Below, piece after piece: positions 42,185 to 49,779 of a stretch of 64,000 bases of DNA (the first letter of the stretch is position 1; each line of letters starts with the position of its first letter). Made by a program: the position numbers and the translations under genes. Origin of the DNA: Humibacillus xanthopallidus (GTDB lineage: Bacteria > Actinomycetota > Actinomycetes > Actinomycetales > Dermatophilaceae); contig NZ_VFQF01000001.1 in assembly GCF_006717145.1 (NCBI RefSeq), forward strand, positions 372,001 to 436,000. Direction: 5' to 3'. The notes below the pieces were generated by a model. The model was not told the DNA's origin, did not search any database, and worked only from the letters and a program-made list of their open reading frames with translations.

Positions 42185-43318
42185 ATGGACGACTACCTCC
42201 GCAGCGACGCGCCGGTCGTCGAGGCGCTCGACCGCGCCTGGGACCGGAGCAGGCTGAGCGCCGCGACCCGTCTCGCCCGGCTGCGGTCTCGAGCCTTCCT
42301 GCTCGTCCAGTGCGCCGTCGCCGCGGGCGTCGCATGGTGGGTCGCCGCCGACGTCCTGGGGCACCGCTCGCCGTTCTTCGCTCCCGTCGTGGCCGTCATC
42401 TGCCTCGGCATGTCCTACGGGCAGCGGCAGCGCCGCGTCGTCGAGGTGGCCATCGGCGTCGCCGTCGGGGTGTTCGTCGCCGACGTGTTCGTCCACCTGG
42501 CCGGCAGCGGGCCGTGGCAGATCTCCGCCGTCGTGCTCGTCTCGATGGGTGCCGCGTCGCTGCTCGACGGGGGTCCGGTGCTCGTCACCCAGGCCGCCGT
42601 GCAGGGCATCGTCGTCGCGGCCCTGGCCGCGACACCGGGGCAGGCCTTTACCCGCTGGACCGACGCGCTCATCGGAGGCGGGGTGGCCCTCGTCGCAGCG
42701 ACCGTCGTTCCGCAGGCACCGCTGCGCCGCCCCCGGGTGGCCGCGGCCGAGGCGGTGCGCAAGATCAGCGAGCTGCTGCGCCGTGCCGAGGCCAGCGCCG
42801 ACGACCTCGACGTCGAGAAGGCCGCCGCGGTGCTCGCCTCGGCCCGGGGCACGGAGTCGCTGCTGCGCGAGCTGAGCACCGCTGCGGACGAGGGACTCTC
42901 GGTCATCGCCAGCTCGCCGTTCAAGCGCCAGCACGCGCCCCACGTCCGCAAGATGGTCGAGCTCGTCGAGCCCCTCGACCGGGCGATGCGCAGCACCCGC
43001 GTCCTCGTCCGGCGGATCACCGTGTCGGTCGGGCGCGAGGAGCCGCTGCCGCCCGCCTACCGCGAGGTCATGCTCGAGCTCGCCGACGCGGTCGACGTCA
43101 TCGCCCGTGCCCTCGCGGAGAACGCCTCACCCGAGATCGGCCGCTCCGCCATGCTCGCCGTCGCCGAGAGCACCGGCCGGCTGCCGCGCACCGAGAGCCT
43201 CGCGACCGAGACGGTGCTCGCCCAGCTGCGCTCGGTCGTCGTCGACCTGCTGCAGGTCACCGGTCTCGACGTCGACGAGGCCATCGAGGCCCTCCCGCCA
43301 GAGCGGCCTCGCCCCTGA
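42185..43318 (+). CDS. FUSC/aromatic acid exporter-like membrane protein
   Basis: 377 residues. The N-terminal ~170 carry about six membrane helices (VQCAVAAGVAWWVAADVLG, FFAPVVAVICLGMSYGQRQ, VVEVAIGVAVGVFVADVFV). The last ~200 form a soluble helical domain (EAVRKISELLRRAEASADDL). This split matches the FUSC/ArAE efflux family. Substrate unknown. GGGGGAGG lies 5 nt before the ATG. Position after mrdA suggests a link to envelope maintenance but may be chance. Confidence 0.78.
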   Translation: MDDYLRSDAPVVEALDRAWDRSRLSAATRLARLRSRAFLLVQCAVAAGVAWWVAADVLGHRSPFFAPVVAVICLGMSYGQRQRRVVEVAIGVAVGVFVADVFVHLAGSGPWQISAVVLVSMGAASLLDGGPVLVTQAAVQGIVVAALAATPGQAFTRWTDALIGGGVALVAATVVPQAPLRRPRVAAAEAVRKISELLRRAEASADDLDVEKAAAVLASARGTESLLRELSTAADEGLSVIASSPFKRQHAPHVRKMVELVEPLDRAMRSTRVLVRRITVSVGREEPLPPAYREVMLELADAVDVIARALAENASPEIGRSAMLAVAESTGRLPRTESLATETVLAQLRSVVVDLLQVTGLDVDEAIEALPPERPRP

Positions 43319-43390
43319 ACGGCGCACGACAGCCGGGCGGCGTGCGCCCCAGCGGTCCCGAGGCTGCACGGCATACCTCGGTGGTGCGCC

Positions 43391-43450
43391 CACGAGACGC
43401 GCGAAGGGCACCGTCCTGCGCCCGAAGGCGGTGGACGGTGCCCACTCGTG
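43391..43450. terminator. bidirectional terminator between convergent genes
   Basis: GGGCACCGTCC (43406-43416) pairs exactly with GGACGGTGCCC (43433-43443); outer arms CACGAG/CTCGTG (43391-43396, 43445-43450) extend it. It lies between the FUSC-like gene (+) and the symporter gene (-). Confidence 0.85.
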
Positions 43451-43460
43451 AGTGCGGCGC

Positions 43461-45131
43461 TCAGGCCGAGGGGGTCGTCTCGTGCGGCCCGACCTCGAGC
43501 TTCTGGACCCGGGGGTCGCCCGCGTCGGCGAAGTAGTCGGCCGGCACGGTCGAGTCGACACCCTCCGGGGCCTTCGCCGCACGCAGCACCAGCGTGAGCA
43601 CCACGGCCACGACGACGTTGATCGCGAAGGCGGTGACGGCGATGTAGCCGAGCTGCCCGATGACGGGCATGTTCGCCACGGAGCCGGCGAAGGGCGCACC
43701 CGTCGCCTTGTTCGTCACGTTGTAGGCCGCCACCGTGCCGTAGACCATGCCGACCGCCCAGCCGGCGAGTAGCGCCCAGCGGTGGAACCACCGCGTGTAG
43801 AGGTAGAACACGAGGGCCGGGAACGTCTGGAGGATCCAGATGCCGCCGAGGAGCTGGAAGTTGATCGCGTTGCTCTTGTCGAGCGTCAGCACGAAGATCA
43901 GCGCGAACCCCTTGACGACGAGCGAGGTGATCTTGCTGACCTGCGCCTCCTGCTTCGTCGTGGCGTCCGGCTTGATCCACGCCTTGTAGATGTTCCGGGT
44001 GAAGGTGTTGGCCGCGGCGATCGACATGATCGCGGCCGGCACGAGCGCACCGATCGCGATCGCAGCGAAGGCCACACCGGCGAACCACGACGGGAACATG
44101 TCCTCGAAGAGCTGCGGGATGACGAGCTGGCCGTTCACCTTGCCGTCGAGCCCGACCGGCTTCGTGCCCGCGGCGATGGCCACCCAGCCGAGCAGCGCCA
44201 GCAGACCCAGCAGGAAGGAGTAGGCCGGCAGTATCGCGGCGTTCTTGCGGATCGTGTTGCGGCTCTTGGCCGACAGGGTCGCCGTGATCGAGTGCGGGTA
44301 CATGAACAGCGCCATCGCCGAACCGAGCGCCAGGGTCGCGTAGGCCCAGTAGGCGCCGGGTCCGGGGATGAAGACGTTGGGTTTGCCGGTGGCGGGGTTG
44401 GTCGTCGTCGTCATCTTGTTCTCGGCAGCGTCGAAGACGTGACCCCATCCGCCGACCTTCGAGGGCAGGTAGATGACGGCGACGATGATGACGATGTAGA
44501 TGAGGATGTCCTTGACGAACGCGATGATCGCCGGTGCGCGCAGACCGGAGGTGTAGGTGTAGAGCGCGAGGACGAGGAACGCGATGAAGAGCGGCAGGTC
44601 CTTGGCGACCCAGTTGCCGCCGCCGCCGACACCGACGACCTCGAGGACGGCCTGGATGCCGACGAGCTGGAGCGCGATGTAGGGCATCGTCGCGAGGAAG
44701 CCGGTGATCGCGACGGCGAGCGAGAGCCCGCGCGAGCCCGAGCGGCCCTCGACGAAGTCGGCCGGCGTCACGTAGCCGTGGCGGTGCGAGACCGACCAGA
44801 GGCGGGACATGAAGATGAAGATGATGGGGTAGAGGATGATCGTGTACGGCACGGCGAAGAAGCCGTTGACCGCACCGAAGGCCCACATCGCCGCCGGCAC
44901 CGCGACGAACGTGTAGGCCGTGTAGAGGTCACCGCCGAGCAGGAACCACGTGATCCACGTTCCGAACGAGCGACCGCCGAGGCCCCACTCGTCGAGGCTC
45001 TCCATGCTCGTCGGGCGACGCCAGCGAGCGGCCCAGAACCCCGCCATCGCGACGACGACGAAGAAGAAGATGAGGACGGCGAGGGCGACGCCGTTGACGC
45101 CGGGCTCGTTGGCCGCAACGAGGGCGCTCAT
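43461..45131 (-). CDS. sodium:solute symporter (monocarboxylate uptake type)
   Basis: 556 residues with about thirteen membrane helices of the SSS/LeuT-like fold. Recognisable parts are LDEWGLGGRSFGTWITWFLL, GYVTPADFVEGRSGSRGL (typical A-D-F-x-E/R-G-R-S), and MALFMYPHSITATLSAKSRN, then PAAIMSIAAANTFTRNIY. Together with the adjacent DUF3311 protein it resembles MctP-type transporters for lactate, pyruvate and other short monocarboxylates. Direction and substrate are inferred. It overlaps the DUF3311 gene upstream by 4 nt. Confidence 0.88.
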   Translation of the reverse strand: MSALVAANEPGVNGVALAVLIFFFVVVAMAGFWAARWRRPTSMESLDEWGLGGRSFGTWITWFLLGGDLYTAYTFVAVPAAMWAFGAVNGFFAVPYTIILYPIIFIFMSRLWSVSHRHGYVTPADFVEGRSGSRGLSLAVAITGFLATMPYIALQLVGIQAVLEVVGVGGGGNWVAKDLPLFIAFLVLALYTYTSGLRAPAIIAFVKDILIYIVIIVAVIYLPSKVGGWGHVFDAAENKMTTTTNPATGKPNVFIPGPGAYWAYATLALGSAMALFMYPHSITATLSAKSRNTIRKNAAILPAYSFLLGLLALLGWVAIAAGTKPVGLDGKVNGQLVIPQLFEDMFPSWFAGVAFAAIAIGALVPAAIMSIAAANTFTRNIYKAWIKPDATTKQEAQVSKITSLVVKGFALIFVLTLDKSNAINFQLLGGIWILQTFPALVFYLYTRWFHRWALLAGWAVGMVYGTVAAYNVTNKATGAPFAGSVANMPVIGQLGYIAVTAFAINVVVAVVLTLVLRAAKAPEGVDSTVPADYFADAGDPRVQKLEVGPHETTPSA

Positions 45132-45457
45132 CGGACCTCTCCCTCGGGTGCGCCGTCGTCGCCGGTGCCGCTGGCGGCCTCGCTGTCGAGGAACGCGTCA
45201 CCCTCCGGCGTCATGGGCACGTGCGGCCGGGCCTTGAGGACGATCCGGTATGCCGTGTAGGTGAGCGCCGAGGTGATCGCCACCCACAGGAACTGGTACC
45301 AGATGAAGAACGGGAAGCCGCCGAGCCGGGGCTCGTCCTTGGCGTACGTGCCCACGAGCAGCAGCGCGATGATCGGCAGGGAGAGCAGGACGCCTGCGAC
45401 AGCCAGCAGTCCCTTGTTGGCAGGTGGCGCCTTGTGGCGATGCGGGGTGGTGCTCAC
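45128..45457 (-). CDS. DUF3311 small membrane protein, symporter partner
   Basis: 109 residues with two membrane helices (GLLAVAGVLLSLPIIALLLV and FIWYQFLWVAITSALTYTAY), the second with the F-x-W-Y-Q-F-x-W DUF3311 core. Such proteins are encoded before SSS-family transporters and may be accessory subunits. The C-terminus is an acidic cytoplasmic tail. It overlaps the symporter gene by ATGA. The 206 nt to the divergent lpdA hold both promoters. Confidence 0.85.
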   Translation of the reverse strand: MSTTPHRHKAPPANKGLLAVAGVLLSLPIIALLLVGTYAKDEPRLGGFPFFIWYQFLWVAITSALTYTAYRIVLKARPHVPMTPEGDAFLDSEAASGTGDDGAPEGEVR

Positions 45458-45650
45458 GCGAGTGACCTCCGTTGGTCCGGAGCCGGTAGGACCGGCAGGT
45501 GCGTCGCGGAACTTACTCCCGAGCCGACCGGATATGGGGGCTGAGTCGCGGTGTTTTGTCGACTGAAACGCAGATTGTGATGTTGTGGGTGCGAATGTGG
45601 TGACTGAGTCCCGCTGACGGGCACTGTCTCGTGGGGCCGCTCGGCACAGA

Positions 45651-45656
45651 TAGGCT
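45651..45656 (+). promoter_or_regulatory. -10 box of lpdA
   Basis: TAGGCT ends 7 nt before ATG 45664; no ribosome-binding site, leaderless transcript expected. Confidence 0.55.
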
Positions 45657-45663
45657 GTCGGCC

Positions 45664-47061
45664 ATGGCTGATTTCGATGTCGTTGTGCTCGGTGCCGGAC
45701 CCGGGGGCTACGTCGCGGCGATCCGCGCGTCCCAGCTCGGCAAGAAGGTCGCCGTGGTCGAGAAGCAGTACTGGGGCGGTGTCTGCCTCAACGTGGGGTG
45801 CATCCCCAGCAAGGCGCTGTTGAAGAACGCCGAGCTCGCGCACACGCTGACGCACGAGAAGGCGAAGTACGGCATCGAGGGCGACGCCACGATGAGCTTC
45901 GGCCCGACCCACGCCCGCAGCCGCAAGGTGTCCGAGGGCATCGTCAAGGGCGTCCACTTCCTCATGAAGAAGAACAAGATCGAGGAGATCGACGGCTGGG
46001 GCACCCTCACCTCGGCGACCTCGATGGACGTGGCGCTCAACTCCGGTGAGAAGCGCTCGATCACCTTCGACAACCTCATCATCGCGACGGGCTCCGTCAC
46101 GAGGATGATCCCGGGCGTCCAGGTCAGCGCGAACGTCGTCACCTACGAGGAGCAGATCCTCGACCCCGAGCTCCCGGGCTCGATCATCATTGCCGGCTCG
46201 GGCGCGATCGGTGTCGAGTTCGCCTATGTCATGAAGAACTTCGGCGTCGACGTGACGATCGTCGAGTTCCTCGACCGGATGGTGCCCACCGAGGACGCCG
46301 ACGTGTCGAAGGAGCTCCTCAAGCACTACAAGAAGCTCGGCGTGAAGGTCATGCTCGGCACGAAGGTCGAGTCGGTCGAGGACACCGGTTCTGGCGTGCG
46401 CGTCACCGTGAGCCCGGCCGCCGGCGGCGACCAGCAGGTGCTCGAGGCCGACCGGCTCCTGTCGGCCATCGGATTCGCCCCGCGCACCGAGGGCTTCGGC
46501 CTCGAGGCGACCGGTGTCGAGCTGACCGACCGCGGCGCCATCGCCATCGACGAGTACGGCCGCACCAACGTGCCGAACGTCTTCGCGATCGGCGACGTCA
46601 CCGCCAAGCTCATGCTCGCCCACGTCGCCGAGGCGATGGGCATCGTCGCCGCCGAGACGATCGCCGGCGTCGAGACGATGGCCATCGACTTCCGCTTCAT
46701 CCCCCGGGCCACCTACTGCCAGCCGCAGATCGGCTCGATGGGCCTCTCGGAGGCCCAGGCGAAGGAGGCCGGTCACGACGTCAAGACGGCGACGTTCCCC
46801 TTCTCGGCCAACGGCAAGGCCATGGGTCTCGGCGAGCCCGTCGGCTTCGTCAAGGTCATCGCCGACGCCGAGCACAACGAGATCCTCGGCGCGGCCCTCA
46901 TCGGCCCCGACGTGACGGAGCTGCTCCCCGTCCTCAACCTCGCGCAGACCTGGGACCTCACGGCTGACGAGGTGTCGCGCACCGTCTTCGCGCACCCGAC
47001 GCTGGGCGAGGCCGTCAAGGAAGCCGTCCACGGCATCGCCGGCCACATGATCAACTTCTGA
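45664..47061 (+). CDS. lpdA: dihydrolipoamide dehydrogenase (E3)
   Basis: 465 residues. FAD motif [14 protein letters not shown], redox disulfide C41-x4-C46 in [16 protein letters not shown] motif [12 protein letters not shown], and the C-terminal [14 protein letters not shown] with the catalytic His. E3 reoxidises dihydrolipoyl groups of pyruvate and 2-oxoglutarate dehydrogenases and in actinobacteria also peroxidase systems. Other E1/E2 genes are absent, as usual for Lpd of this group. ATG is 7 nt from TAGGCT. Confidence 0.95.
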   Translation: MADFDVVVLGAGPGGYVAAIRASQLGKKVAVVEKQYWGGVCLNVGCIPSKALLKNAELAHTLTHEKAKYGIEGDATMSFGPTHARSRKVSEGIVKGVHFLMKKNKIEEIDGWGTLTSATSMDVALNSGEKRSITFDNLIIATGSVTRMIPGVQVSANVVTYEEQILDPELPGSIIIAGSGAIGVEFAYVMKNFGVDVTIVEFLDRMVPTEDADVSKELLKHYKKLGVKVMLGTKVESVEDTGSGVRVTVSPAAGGDQQVLEADRLLSAIGFAPRTEGFGLEATGVELTDRGAIAIDEYGRTNVPNVFAIGDVTAKLMLAHVAEAMGIVAAETIAGVETMAIDFRFIPRATYCQPQIGSMGLSEAQAKEAGHDVKTATFPFSANGKAMGLGEPVGFVKVIADAEHNEILGAALIGPDVTELLPVLNLAQTWDLTADEVSRTVFAHPTLGEAVKEAVHGIAGHMINF

Positions 47062-47074
47062 CCCAAGCCCCCGT

Positions 47075-47923
47075 ATGCCGTCCGGCCGGCTCCGCTCTGC
47101 GGGGCCGGCCGCGCTGCTGCTGGGTTCCCTTCTCATCGGCACGTTTCTAGTCGGCTCGTGCACCGGCGCCGGTGGGGCTCCGACGGTGGCTACGGGCAGC
47201 ACCGCCGCGGTCACCGACGGCAGTGCGGCCACGACGAGTGCGGGAGCAACGGACGGCTCGAGCGTGCGTGCGAGTATCCCTGCCGCAGTGGGGGATTCGA
47301 CGATGACCCCCGTCCCGGAGGCATCGGGGTGCTCGACGGTGAGCAACCGCGGCAATCGCGCCCCCGTCCGCGCGGAGCAGCTGTGGCCCGGTGCCAGCCA
47401 GATCGGGTCTGATGCCTCCGAGGCGAGGGTGCGCCCCGGCGCTGGCCGATGCGCCGGAGAGCTCCCCACCCCTCCGGACTGCGACCTGAGCCTGCCGTGG
47501 GCGGCGCTGGACGCCGAGGAGCTGCTCCGCATGTCGGGTGCCGACCGTGTCGTCTCCGGTCGGGCGTATGCGCGCCTCGCAGCCTCCACCGGCTCGAACG
47601 CCGGCTCGAACACCGGCGAAGCGTCGTTGCTCTACGTCGCAATGGACTTCGGCGCGGGCGGAAGCCGACTCGCGGGGGCAACCGGGTGGTTCGCCGGTGC
47701 TGTCGAGAGATGCAGGCTGGGCGGGCCGGGCTCTCTCGCGGGCGTCACCGGGCTCGTCGGCGAGCGTCACAAGCCGACGCTCGGACCAGGCGACAAGGGC
47801 GTCTTCCTCGTGACGACCCAGGGATCACAGCTCGTGTGCCTGGTCTTCGAAGGCGGCGCATGGACGCCGACCTCGCGTGCGGAGGTCGTCCGCCGGGTCC
47901 TGCCCCTGCTGCGCGCCGCCTGA
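47075..47923 (+). CDS. lipoprotein of unknown function
   Basis: 282 residues. Signal peptide LLLGSLLIGTFLVGSC, with Cys29 as lipid attachment. A Thr/Ala/Ser-rich linker to about residue 75, then a globular part with about six Cys (SGCSTV, GRCAGE, PDCDLS, ERCRLG, LVCLVF) and a hydrophobic C-terminal strand/helix region. No family recognised. Its ATG is inside the recurrent GTATGCCGTCC motif and lacks a ribosome-binding site. It begins 13 nt after lpdA, so it may be transcribed with it. Confidence 0.65.
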   Translation: MPSGRLRSAGPAALLLGSLLIGTFLVGSCTGAGGAPTVATGSTAAVTDGSAATTSAGATDGSSVRASIPAAVGDSTMTPVPEASGCSTVSNRGNRAPVRAEQLWPGASQIGSDASEARVRPGAGRCAGELPTPPDCDLSLPWAALDAEELLRMSGADRVVSGRAYARLAASTGSNAGSNTGEASLLYVAMDFGAGGSRLAGATGWFAGAVERCRLGGPGSLAGVTGLVGERHKPTLGPGDKGVFLVTTQGSQLVCLVFEGGAWTPTSRAEVVRRVLPLLRAA

Positions 47924-47941
47924 GCGCGGGGGAGACGGGCA

Positions 47942-47971
47942 AAGCCCCCACGACCAGGTCGTGGAGGGCTT
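47942..47971. terminator. terminator between convergent lipoprotein and DUF6131 genes
   Basis: AAGCCC-CCACGACC and GGTCGTGG-A-GGGCTT form a 14-bp stem with one bulge and a very short loop. It is usable from both strands. Confidence 0.85.
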
Positions 47972-48001
47972 CACTCGGGTGCTGTGGTGCGGGTGCAGCG
48001 A

Positions 48002-48157
48002 TCAGTACCAGTGCTTCCGGCCACCGATGGCGCGGCCCGTGGTGCCGAGCAGGAAGAGCACAGCTCCGACGACGACGAGGACGATGCCGATCGTGGTGAG
48101 GATGCTGATCTTGGCGAGCCAGCCGACGAGCAGCAGGATCAGTCCGAGGATGATCAT
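48002..48157 (-). CDS. DUF6131 small membrane protein (51 aa)
   Basis: 51 residues, not detected by a 60-aa cut-off. It begins MIILGLILLLVGWLAKISIL, has a second hydrophobic stretch (IGIVLVVVGAVLFLLG) and ends GRAIGGRKHWY. This matches the DUF6131 pattern: two short helices separated by a small linker and the aromatic end after G-R. Function unknown. AAAGGAG lies 12 nt before the ATG. The upstream region contains a GGGTAC box and a palindrome, suggesting stress-regulated expression. Confidence 0.75.
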   Translation of the reverse strand: MIILGLILLLVGWLAKISILTTIGIVLVVVGAVLFLLGTTGRAIGGRKHWY

Positions 48158-48265
48158 GGTGTCGCTTCACTCCTTTATGTGGGGGTAGGGGTCCCGAGCC
48201 CTACGTAAGTACCCGGGGTGGTGAAGTCCCGGACACCCCAACGGTCACGGAACGGTCACGAACGC

Positions 48266-48281
48266 CATTTCGCCCGAAATG
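48266..48281. promoter_or_regulatory. perfect palindrome CATTTCGCCCGAAATG
   Basis: 7-bp arms with a 2-bp centre, directly beside two tandem AACGGTCACG copies. Shape and location between divergent genes suggest a dimeric repressor site; the regulator is unknown, and the nearby XRE protein is a candidate. Confidence 0.5.
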
Positions 48282-48375
48282 CCCTCTCTGCCATGCCCGT
48301 TCGGCGACGGCCACCCCACGGGCCAGCCCTCCGCCCACCCGCCTCCTCTGCCCTCACCCGCTGCCCCGCCTCACG

Positions 48376-48480
48376 GAGCAGTGGGACCCCGTGCCCCGTC
48401 TGGCGGGGCAGCGGGACCCGCTGCTGCGTTTGGTCGAGCAGTGGGTCCCCCTGCGTCGGTGCGGGGGGCAGCGGGTGCGT
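48376..48480. repeat. degenerate 30-bp tandem repeat, four copies
   Basis: G-A/G-GCAG-T/C-GGGACCC-type cores recur exactly every 30 bp (48376, 48406, 48436, 48466). In one plus frame they read as a 10-residue repeat of type L-x-R-L-x-E/G-Q-x-x-P. It may be a decayed coding repeat or a non-coding minisatellite. Confidence 0.6.
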
Positions 48481-48555
48481 CGGGGAGTGCCTGACGGTGG
48501 GGGAGGGTTGTCGGTGGCGTCGGGCATGCTCGGCCCAACGACGGGGGAGGCAGCG

Positions 48556-49167
48556 GTGGACGACGATCTTGATGTGGCTCGGCTCGTGATGCGGGTTCGG
48601 CGGATGGCCGACCTCAGCCAGCGTGACCTCGCGGCCCGGCTGGGCACGTCGCCCTCGACGGTGGCGCGCATCGAGACGGGTGGGTGTGCGGTGTCGGTGA
48701 GCCTGCTCCGTCGCATCCTCGGCCTCGCCGGACTTCGTCTTGTCGCAGTCGCGCCCGACGGGCAGCCTGTCGCACCGGTTGCGGGAGACACGTTGCGCGA
48801 CAACGGCGGTCGCCGCTTCCCGTCGCACCTCGACGTCGACCTGCCGAGCGAGGTGCCGAAGCTGCGTCAGCTCATGCCGCGGCGCGACCGGCCGCCGGCC
48901 AAGGGCTGGTACCGCCAACGGCCACTCCGCGACGAGCGCCGTGAGCAGGACGGCGTGCCCCCGGACCACCCGACGTTCGATGACCTGCGCGAAGCGGCTC
49001 AGCGCGAGCGAGCCCATCTCAGACGGGTGCGTGCGCTGCTCGCGCGGGCTGCCCCGACACCGCCTGAGTGCACGTGCGAGATCGACTGCCTCATGTCTCC
49101 CGGCTGCCTTCCGGCGTGTGCATGCCAGTGCGAGCCGCGCCGCCCCCGCGACCACCAGCGGGAATGA
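48556..49167 (+). CDS. XRE-family HTH regulator with a Cys-rich tail
   Basis: 203 residues. The N-terminal HTH_3 domain (about 8-62) reads [20 protein letters not shown] and [14 protein letters not shown] charged middle region ([22 protein letters not shown]) is probably helical. The last 32 residues hold seven Cys at 172, 174, 178, 184, 188, 190 and 192 ([20 protein letters not shown]), typical of a metal or redox site. GTG 48556 is chosen because GGGGGAGG lies 5 nt upstream; longer frames add low-complexity repeats. A terminator follows at 49192. Confidence 0.7.
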   Translation: MDDDLDVARLVMRVRRMADLSQRDLAARLGTSPSTVARIETGGCAVSVSLLRRILGLAGLRLVAVAPDGQPVAPVAGDTLRDNGGRRFPSHLDVDLPSEVPKLRQLMPRRDRPPAKGWYRQRPLRDERREQDGVPPDHPTFDDLREAAQRERAHLRRVRALLARAAPTPPECTCEIDCLMSPGCLPACACQCEPRRPRDHQRE

Positions 49168-49191
49168 CTGGTGGAATGACCGGTGGAACGT

Positions 49192-49224
49192 CCCGTGGAG
49201 GGTGCCGTCGGGACGCTCCACGGG
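49192..49224 (+). terminator. terminator of the XRE gene
   Basis: CCCGTGGAG and CTCCACGGG (9 bp) enclose a 15-nt loop, followed shortly by CCTTTGG. A short imperfect repeat (GGAATGAC twice) lies just upstream. Confidence 0.65.
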
Positions 49225-49262
49225 CCACCTTTGGCCGATTAGGGCGCCTGTTGCGCCGCTGT

Positions 49263-49268
49263 TACGCT
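49263..49268 (+). promoter_or_regulatory. putative rpsO promoter -10 box
   Basis: TACGCT lies about 95 nt before rpsO and is the best TANNNT match in the gap; no well-spaced -35 box is seen. A leader of about 90 nt would allow autoregulation by S15, known in other bacteria. Confidence 0.35.
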
Positions 49269-49363
49269 TAGAACCGCCGTACGTCCGGCCGCGGATCGAG
49301 AGCGCCCAGGTGGACATGCCCTGGAGCACCGCGCAAACGAGAAGAGAAGGAGTCGGTTCATCC

Positions 49364-49633
49364 ATGCCTTTGGAAGCTGACGTCAAGAAGCAGATCATGA
49401 CCGAGTACGCCACGAAGGACGGCGACACCGGCTCCCCCGAGGTCCAGATCGCGATGCTCACGCAGCGCATCAAGGACCTCACCGAGCACTCGCGGGCCCA
49501 CAAGCACGACCACCACAGCCGTCGTGGGCTCCTGCTGCTCGTCGGCCGTCGCAAGCGCATGCTGCGCTACCTCGAGGCGACCGACATCGAGCGCTACCGT
49601 GCGCTGATCAAGCGCCTCGGTCTGCGTCGATGA
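49364..49633 (+). CDS. rpsO: 30S ribosomal protein uS15
   Basis: 89 residues, exact family length. Diagnostic segments are [39 protein letters not shown] and [12 protein letters not shown]. It binds 16S rRNA early in 30S assembly. ATG preceded by AAGGAG about 11 nt away. Followed by a strong terminator and then pnp, the usual order. Confidence 0.97.
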   Translation: MPLEADVKKQIMTEYATKDGDTGSPEVQIAMLTQRIKDLTEHSRAHKHDHHSRRGLLLLVGRRKRMLRYLEATDIERYRALIKRLGLRR

Positions 49634-49640
49634 ACACGTG

Positions 49641-49679
49641 ACGAAAGGCGGTCCCCGCTCCGCGGAGGCCGCCTTTCGT
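49641..49679 (+). terminator. rpsO terminator
   Basis: ACGAAAGGCGG and CCGCCTTTCGT (11 bp perfect) with an inner small stem. In E. coli a comparable element is processed for pnp control; here it separates rpsO from pnp. Confidence 0.9.
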
Positions 49680-49779
49680 CGTAGGTGCGCCCGGGCCCTG
49701 TGGGGCCGGCGCACCCGAAGAAACCACGCACACAACGACGATGTGCGCGGCACTTGAGAAAAAGAAAGCGAGGGCCCAC

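Larger units (their letters stand above)
48158..48555. other. 398-bp intergenic region with operator-like repeats
   Basis: No convincing gene. It holds the minus-strand promoter area of the DUF6131 gene (GGGTAC box near 48210), two tandem 11-bp copies AACGGTCACGG/A (48240-48261), and a 16-bp perfect palindrome CATTTCG-CC-CGAAATG (48266-48281). From 48376 to 48480 a degenerate 30-bp repeat runs four times. Frames that cross it have no family features. Confidence 0.6.

Noticed and set aside
45458-45663. additional small gene between the DUF3311 gene and lpdA
   Set aside because: Frames are short and lack ribosome-binding sites or family similarity; the region is better explained as two divergent promoters.
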